A stretch of DNA of 64,000 nucleotides from Bog-877 sp049518775 (GTDB lineage Bacteria > Chloroflexota > Dormibacteria > Aeolococcales > Bog-877): NCBI GenBank assembly GCA_049518775.1, contig JBEKRL010000002.1, positions 1-64,000 on the forward strand, written 5' to 3'. Numbering within the stretch: position 1 is the first letter of the stretch; the number at the start of each line of letters is the position of its first letter. Made by a program: the position numbers and the translations under genes. Below the pieces are notes generated by a model, which had not been told where the DNA came from, did no database searches, and saw nothing but the letters and a program-made list of their open reading frames with translations. This document shows positions 59,801-64,000 of this stretch, in pieces.

Positions 59801-60898
59801 TCAGACGTTGAACAGGAAGTGCATCACATCGCCGTCCTGGACCAAGTAGTCGCGCCCCTCGAGCCGGAGTTGGCCGCGGCCCCGCACTGCCGCGTAGCCG
59901 CCCGCCTCGACCAGTTCCTGCCAGCCACAGACCTCGGCCCGGATGAACCCCTTGGCGAAGTCGGTGTGGATCACCCCCGCAGCGTCCCTGGCGTTGGCGC
60001 CCTCCGGCACGGTCCAGGCACGAACCTCTTTCTCGCCCGCGGTGAAGAAGGTCTGCAGGGAGAGGCAGCGGTATCCGGCCCGGCTGAGCCGCCCCAGGCC
60101 TGTCTCGTTCAGTCCCATCTGGGCCAGGAACTCCCTCGCCTCGTCCGGCTCCAGTTCGGCCAGCTCGGCCTCCAGCTTGGCCGAGACCTCCACGAAGTCC
60201 GCCCCCTCGGCGGCGGCCCGCTCGGCTATCTGGGCCGCCAGGGGGATGGCTCCCGCCTCACCCTCGTCGACGTTGGCAACGTAGATCACCGGCTTGGCGG
60301 TGAGCAGTTGGGAGTCGCGAACCCCGGCCATCTCCTCCTCGCCTAGGGTGACCCGGCGCGCTGGCTCGCCCCGGTCGAGCGCCTCCCGGACCCGGCTCAG
60401 CCCCCGCACCTCGGCCTGGACCCCACGGGCTGCGCCCCCGGCCCGGGCGACCTTGCCGACCCGCTCCAGGCGGCGGTCGACGGTGGCGATGTCGGCCAAG
60501 GTGAGCTCCAGCTCCAGGATCTCGAGATCGCGAACGGGGTCGACGGCCCCCTCGACGTGGCCGACCTCAGAGGCGGTGAAGGCACGCAGGACGAATGCGA
60601 TGGCGTCGTGGCTGCGGATATGGCCCAGGAACTGGTTGCCCAGACCCTCCCCACTGTGGGCACCTCGGACCAGCCCGGCGATATCGGTGAAGGTCACGGT
60701 GGCGGGGATCACCCTGGGTGGGTGGAACAGGTCGGCCAGCTGGGGGATCCGGTCGTCGGGCACGGCCACCACCCCGGTGTTGGGCTCGATGGTGGTGAAG
60801 GGGAACGCCGCCACCGCGGCGTGGGCCCTGGTGAGGGCGTTGAAGAGGGTGGACTTGCCCGCGTTGGGCAGTCCCACGATCCCCACCGAGAGGCTCAA
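59801..60898 (-). CDS. ychF: redox-regulated ATPase YchF (Obg-family)
   Basis: A ribosome-associated P-loop ATPase of the Obg group (YchF/OLA1). The 365 residues hold G1 IVGLPNAGKSTLFNALT, FTTIEPNTGVV, FTDIAGLVRGAHSGEGLGNQ, and NVDE in VIYVANVDEGE. The NxxE form (instead of NKxD) is the family mark giving ATP rather than GTP preference. The C-terminal TGS domain has SLQTFFTAGEKEVRAWTV and ends RDYLVQDGDVMHFLFNV. The TTG at 60898 lies 10 nt after the HAD gene stop; a better start is not seen. Gene pair HAD-ychF is on one message. Confidence 0.95.
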   Translation of the reverse strand: MSLSVGIVGLPNAGKSTLFNALTRAHAAVAAFPFTTIEPNTGVVAVPDDRIPQLADLFHPPRVIPATVTFTDIAGLVRGAHSGEGLGNQFLGHIRSHDAIAFVLRAFTASEVGHVEGAVDPVRDLEILELELTLADIATVDRRLERVGKVARAGGAARGVQAEVRGLSRVREALDRGEPARRVTLGEEEMAGVRDSQLLTAKPVIYVANVDEGEAGAIPLAAQIAERAAAEGADFVEVSAKLEAELAELEPDEAREFLAQMGLNETGLGRLSRAGYRCLSLQTFFTAGEKEVRAWTVPEGANARDAAGVIHTDFAKGFIRAEVCGWQELVEAGGYAAVRGRGQLRLEGRDYLVQDGDVMHFLFNV

Positions 60899-60908
60899 GC
60901 CAGCTGGC

Positions 60909-61766
60909 TCACTGAGACGGCGCGGGTCCCGCCAGGACCCGGCGCACCAGCTCGGCAAGCCCACCACCACCCGGGCCCGGAACCACCCAGTCGGCCATCG
61001 CCAGGACCTCGGGCACGGCCGTCTCCACGGCCACCTTGGTACCCGCCGCCGCCAGGAGCGGCCCGTCGTTGGGGGCGTCGCCCAGCGCCACCACTTCGCT
61101 GGGGTGAAAGCCGAGGTGGCGGCAGAGCCAGCGCAGGGCGTGGCCCTTGTTCACGTCACGGGCAGTGATCTCGCAGAAGCCAACCAAGGAGCGGGTCACC
61201 TCGCAGCGGTCGCCGACTAGCTCCCGCAGCTCCCCCAGGGCGGCGGTGAACCGATCTGGGTCCGCCGCCACCACGGTGAGCTTGGTGCTCCCTTGGGACA
61301 GCCTGACCTCGAGCGGCGGGTCGGTGGCGACCTCAGCCTCGACCTGGGCGGTCCGGAGGTAGAAGAGAACGTCCTGGTTGATCTCGTCCACGTAGAGGTG
61401 GTCGTTCTGGAAGACGTTGACGGAGTAGCCTCGTCGGCGGCAGAGCTCGAGGATCTCCAGGGACAGCTCGCCGGGTACCGCTCGCTGGTAGAGCACGGCG
61501 GCCCGGTCGGGGTCGGCCCCGGGGTCGTCTTCGGGAGGGAGCTCTTTGATCAGGGCGCCCTGATAGCAGATCAAGGGGACGTTCGCCCCCAGGCCCAGGG
61601 CGTGGGGCAGGCCGGACCGGTACATCCTGCCGGTGGCCACCCCCACCCGGATCCCGGCCGCCCTGGCCGTCCCGGCAGCGGCCACGTCGCGGGGGTCCAG
61701 GACGAGGCGGTCGTCGAGAAGGGTGCCATCGAGGTCGCTGAGGATCAGCCTGGTGGTCAAGGTCAC
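60909..61766 (-). CDS. Cof-type HAD-IIB family phosphatase
   Basis: A 285-residue HAD phosphatase, probably acting on sugar phosphates, flavin or nucleotide phosphates. Motif I is LILSDLDGTLLDDR (nucleophile Asp and +2 Asp), motif II is VGVATGRM, and motif III Lys lies in NKGHALRWLC; motif IV is VVALGDAPNDGPLLAAAG. A C2B-type cap (about 80-195) includes YSVNVFQNDHLYVDE. The GTG at 61766 has AGGTG six bases upstream; the upstream extension is low-complexity. It diverges from the DEAD-box helicase gene. Confidence 0.9.
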   Translation of the reverse strand: MTLTTRLILSDLDGTLLDDRLVLDPRDVAAAGTARAAGIRVGVATGRMYRSGLPHALGLGANVPLICYQGALIKELPPEDDPGADPDRAAVLYQRAVPGELSLEILELCRRRGYSVNVFQNDHLYVDEINQDVLFYLRTAQVEAEVATDPPLEVRLSQGSTKLTVVAADPDRFTAALGELRELVGDRCEVTRSLVGFCEITARDVNKGHALRWLCRHLGFHPSEVVALGDAPNDGPLLAAAGTKVAVETAVPEVLAMADWVVPGPGGGGLAELVRRVLAGPAPSQ

Positions 61767-61988
61767 CCGGGCACCTCGGGATCGGCAGAGCTGATCAGAG
61801 CACAGCCGCCCAGCACCTCCCGCGCGAGGGCAGCCGGCGGCGCACCGACCGCTGCCCTCGCCCCCCAGTTCGAGCCGCAGAGATGGGCTGCCGGCACCGA
61901 CGGAGTCACGACCATCTCGGCACCACGCAGGCATTGTCGCCGATGGCCGCCGCCGGCACCCGCCCGGGTTGGTTTCACCCCGATGGGG

Positions 61989-61994
61989 TATATT
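61989..61994 (+). promoter_or_regulatory. -10 box (TATATT) of the DEAD-box helicase gene, leaderless
   Basis: TATATT on the plus strand, 7 nt before a TTG at 62002 in the helicase frame. The gap 61767-62001 between divergent genes shows nothing else recognisable. Confidence 0.4.
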
Positions 61995-62001
61995 GAATTC
62001 G

Positions 62002-63243
62002 TTGCCAATTCGCTCTAGACGTCCCTTCCGGCCACCGCATCGCACCGCCTATTGGGGCCCCGATGAGGTCCCCCAGCCGGATCCCGCCCCCACTGTCAGC
62101 TTCTCCGGGCTTGGGCTCTCGGTTTCGATGCTGAGAACCCTGGATGAGGTTGGTTACAACGACCCCACCGCGATCCAGGAGCTGGTGCTGCCGGTCGCCA
62201 TGGCGGGTCGCGATCTGATCGGTCAGGCCCGAACTGGCTCCGGCAAGACCGCTGCCTTCGCGGTGCCGATCCTGGAGCGGATAGACCCTGCCTCCCAGAG
62301 CGTTCAGGCGCTGGTGCTATGCCCCACCCGGGAGCTGGCGGCCCAGGTCACGCTGGAGTTCGAGAGGCTGGCCAGGGGCCGGTCGGTCGGCGTGCTCGCG
62401 GTGGTCGGAGGCGACCCCATCCGGAGGCAGCTGGACGGGCTCCGCGGCCATCCGGCGGTGGTGGTGGGGACGCCCGGGCGGGTGCTCGACCACCTCCAGC
62501 GGAGGACCCTCTCCCTGATGGACGTCCGATTCGCGGTCCTCGACGAGGCCGACCGAATGCTGGACATGGGCTTCGCGCCAGACGTCGAGCGGATCCTGCT
62601 CCAGACCTCCAAGTCGCGTCAGACCATGCTCTTCTCGGCCACGGTGCCGGAGTGGGTCCACCGCCTCGCGGCCCGCCACATGCGGGAGCCCGAGACGGTC
62701 TCGGTGAGCGGGAGGACCGAGTTGGTGCCCACGGTCCGCCAGTGGTGCATCGAATGCTCCTGGTCCGAGAAGGAGGAGGCGCTGGGGATGCTGCTGGACA
62801 GCCCCCTGGTGACCTTGGGGCTGATCTTCACCAACACCAAACGCAGCGCCGACCAGCTCCACACCTCGCTCTTGGCGCAGGGTTACGACGTCACCGTCAT
62901 CCATGGCGATCTCTCCCAGCACGACCGGGACGAGGCCATGGAGCGGTTCCGCCGTTCCCGCGTCCGCTTCCTGATCGCCACCGACGTGGCCGCCCGAGGG
63001 ATCGACGTCGACGACATCAGCCACGTCATCAACTACGACATCCCCTCGACCCCCGAGGACTACGTGCACCGGGTGGGCCGAACCGCCCGGGCCGGCCGCG
63101 ACGGGGTCGCCCTCACCCTGATCACCCCGATCGAGATCCTCAAGATCCGCGACATCGAGCGCCACACCAAGCGCCCCATCGAGCACCACACGATCGCGGA
63201 CCTCAAGCAGCTGGCGGGCACGGCCGGCGCCCTGGTCGGCTGA
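62002..63243 (+). CDS. DEAD-box ATP-dependent RNA helicase
   Basis: A protein of about 413 residues with all motifs. The Q motif is FSGLGLSVSMLRTLDEVGYN with DPTAIQ, and motif I is ARTGSGKT. Motif Ia is PTRELAAQV, GGDPIRRQL follows, and motif Ib is TPGRVLDHL. Motif II is DEAD in VLDEADRMLDMGF and motif III is SAT. Motif IV is GLIFTNTKRSADQL, V is TDVAARGIDV and VI is HRVGRTARAGRDG. It remodels structured RNA, e.g. in ribosome assembly or mRNA decay. The C-terminal tail is short. Start uncertain: TTG at 62002 fits the -10 box, while a TTG at 61969 lies before it. Confidence 0.92.
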   Translation: MPIRSRRPFRPPHRTAYWGPDEVPQPDPAPTVSFSGLGLSVSMLRTLDEVGYNDPTAIQELVLPVAMAGRDLIGQARTGSGKTAAFAVPILERIDPASQSVQALVLCPTRELAAQVTLEFERLARGRSVGVLAVVGGDPIRRQLDGLRGHPAVVVGTPGRVLDHLQRRTLSLMDVRFAVLDEADRMLDMGFAPDVERILLQTSKSRQTMLFSATVPEWVHRLAARHMREPETVSVSGRTELVPTVRQWCIECSWSEKEEALGMLLDSPLVTLGLIFTNTKRSADQLHTSLLAQGYDVTVIHGDLSQHDRDEAMERFRRSRVRFLIATDVAARGIDVDDISHVINYDIPSTPEDYVHRVGRTARAGRDGVALTLITPIEILKIRDIERHTKRPIEHHTIADLKQLAGTAGALVG

Positions 63244-63301
63244 GCCATCCCCCCGCGCACGCGGTTAGGTCGGTGCGGAGTTCGCCTACAGAATCTAGTG
63301 C

Positions 63302-63314
63302 ATAGCGCTATAAT
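63302..63314 (+). promoter_or_regulatory. TATAAT -10 box overlapped by palindrome before the PadR gene
   Basis: The perfect palindrome ATAGCGCTAT (63302-63311) overlaps TATAAT (63309-63314), which ends 12 nt before the ATG at 63327. A repressor bound to the palindrome would block the promoter, typical of PadR autoregulation. Confidence 0.5.
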
Positions 63315-63326
63315 GCGTCGAGCAAT

Positions 63327-64000
63327 ATGGCGAGTCTCACCTGGAAGCGACCGACGCGGGACCTGGCGGCGCTGGCCGTGCTGGGCCTCTTGGCCGAGCA
63401 GCCCCGGCACCCTTACGAGATCCAGCGCGAGGTTCACCAGCGGCGCAAGGAGTTCGCGGCCGGTACCCCCCGCGCCGTCTACCACGCCGTTGACCGGCTG
63501 GCGGCGGCGGGGCTGATCGAGCCTGCGGAGACGGTCCGGGAGGGCCGGCGCCCGGAGCGGACCGTGTACCGGATCTCCGAAGCCGGCCGGGACGAGTTCT
63601 CGCACTGGCTGGTCGACCTCCTGGCCGTCCCTGAGCGCCAGGCGCCGCCCTTCAGCGCCGCCCTCAGCATGCTCGGTTACCTGCCCCAGCGGGAGGCGAT
63701 CAGAGCTTTGGGACAGCGGCTGGCCCAGCTCCAGGGCATGATCGCCAGCCTGGACGCGGTGATCGCCACCCTGCGAGAGCGGCTTTCGCTGCCCCGGCTC
63801 TTCCTGATCGAGCGCGAGTACGAGCGCGCCGTCTGGCAGGTGGAATTGGACTGGGTTGGCTCGCTCATCAGCGATCTCGAGAGCGGGGCTCTGGCGGTGG
63901 ACCAGGAGTGGCTCCAGTCCCACCTCGGCCAGCCCCGGCTGGATGTGGCGGATGGGCTGGCGACCAATCCCCCGGCATCGGCCAGCGCCGCCCCGGGAAG
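63327..64000 (+). CDS. PadR-family transcriptional regulator, 3' end beyond the window
   Basis: At least 224 codons, open to the right edge. The N-terminal winged helix of PadR is clear (DLAALAVLGLLAEQPRHPYE, IQREVHQRRKEF, GTPRAVYHAVDRLAAAGLIE, RTVYRISEAGRDEFSHWL). It is followed by a helical C-terminal dimerisation part (GQRLAQLQGMIASLDAVIAT, EREYERAVWQVELDWVGSLI). A Pro/Ala-rich stretch is reached at the edge. The ATG at 63327 is fixed by the nearby -10 box; no ribosome site is seen. PadR repressors typically control neighbouring transport or stress genes, which here lie outside the window. Confidence 0.88.
   Translation, partial: MASLTWKRPTRDLAALAVLGLLAEQPRHPYEIQREVHQRRKEFAAGTPRAVYHAVDRLAAAGLIEPAETVREGRRPERTVYRISEAGRDEFSHWLVDLLAVPERQAPPFSAALSMLGYLPQREAIRALGQRLAQLQGMIASLDAVIATLRERLSLPRLFLIEREYERAVWQVELDWVGSLISDLESGALAVDQEWLQSHLGQPRLDVADGLATNPPASASAAPG

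Overview
The window is very GC-rich, with GTG and TTG starts nearly as common as ATG and genes packed into long same-strand runs that overlap by 1-14 bp. It carries only chromosomal housekeeping and transport genes: no phage, insertion sequence, CRISPR array, rRNA or tRNA was recognised. A sortase-like protein, a Sulfolobus-type glucose dehydrogenase, GuaB3, a membrane-anchored YvcK, a membrane-domain MurF and the absence of outer-membrane genes suggest a high-GC monoderm-type bacterium of the Terrabacteria (Actinomycetota, Chloroflexota or Dormibacterota-like). This placement is inference. Several genes have a TANNNT box only 7-12 nt before the start codon, so leaderless transcripts are probably common.

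Layout. 1-3.2 kb: a gene running off the left edge, then an ECF sigma factor overlapping a large membrane-anchored Ig/beta-propeller protein. 3.3-6.6 kb: biotin carboxylase plus a carboxyltransferase-biotinyl protein whose metal site looks destroyed. 6.7-10.9 kb: DksA/TraR protein, guaA, guaB3, sortase. 11-13.9 kb: orphan response regulator, about 1.2 kb with no convincing gene, then a histone-H1-like Arg/Thr/Ala protein behind a palindromic operator. 14-21.8 kb: threonine aldolase, GAF-GGDEF diguanylate cyclase, a two-repeat unknown protein coupled to a sugar epimerase, an isolated and N-terminally extended infA, glucose dehydrogenase, flippase-like membrane protein. 21.9-30.4 kb: a complete peptide/nickel-type ABC importer with two paralogous binding proteins, followed by a NarL/NarX-type two-component system (30.5-33.7 kb). 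33.8-41 kb: glycerate kinase, ilvE, yvcK, ddl, murF, alpha/beta hydrolase. 41-43.4 kb: OmpR-type two-component system. 43.4-50.8 kb: a translationally coupled run HxlR-cca, then DUF1232-rplI-dnaB-purA-BNR protein-ridA. 50.8-55.2 kb: cytosolic HtrA-like protease, IclR regulator, lipoprotein-nfo-ROK kinase. 55.3-59.5 kb: tail-anchored protein, ArsA/Get3-like ATPase, small ORF, site-2 protease, Nudix, cation exchanger. 59.8-64 kb: ychF, HAD phosphatase, DEAD-box helicase and a PadR regulator cut by the right edge.

The most interesting unit is the ArsA/Get3-like ATPase with an HSP20-like C-terminal domain, encoded directly downstream of a protein with the architecture of a tail-anchored membrane protein and co-directional with an intramembrane protease: a candidate bacterial tail-anchored-protein targeting and processing module. 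The second is the carboxyltransferase homologue that lacks three of the four expected metal-site residues while its partner biotin carboxylase and its own biotinyl domain look intact.
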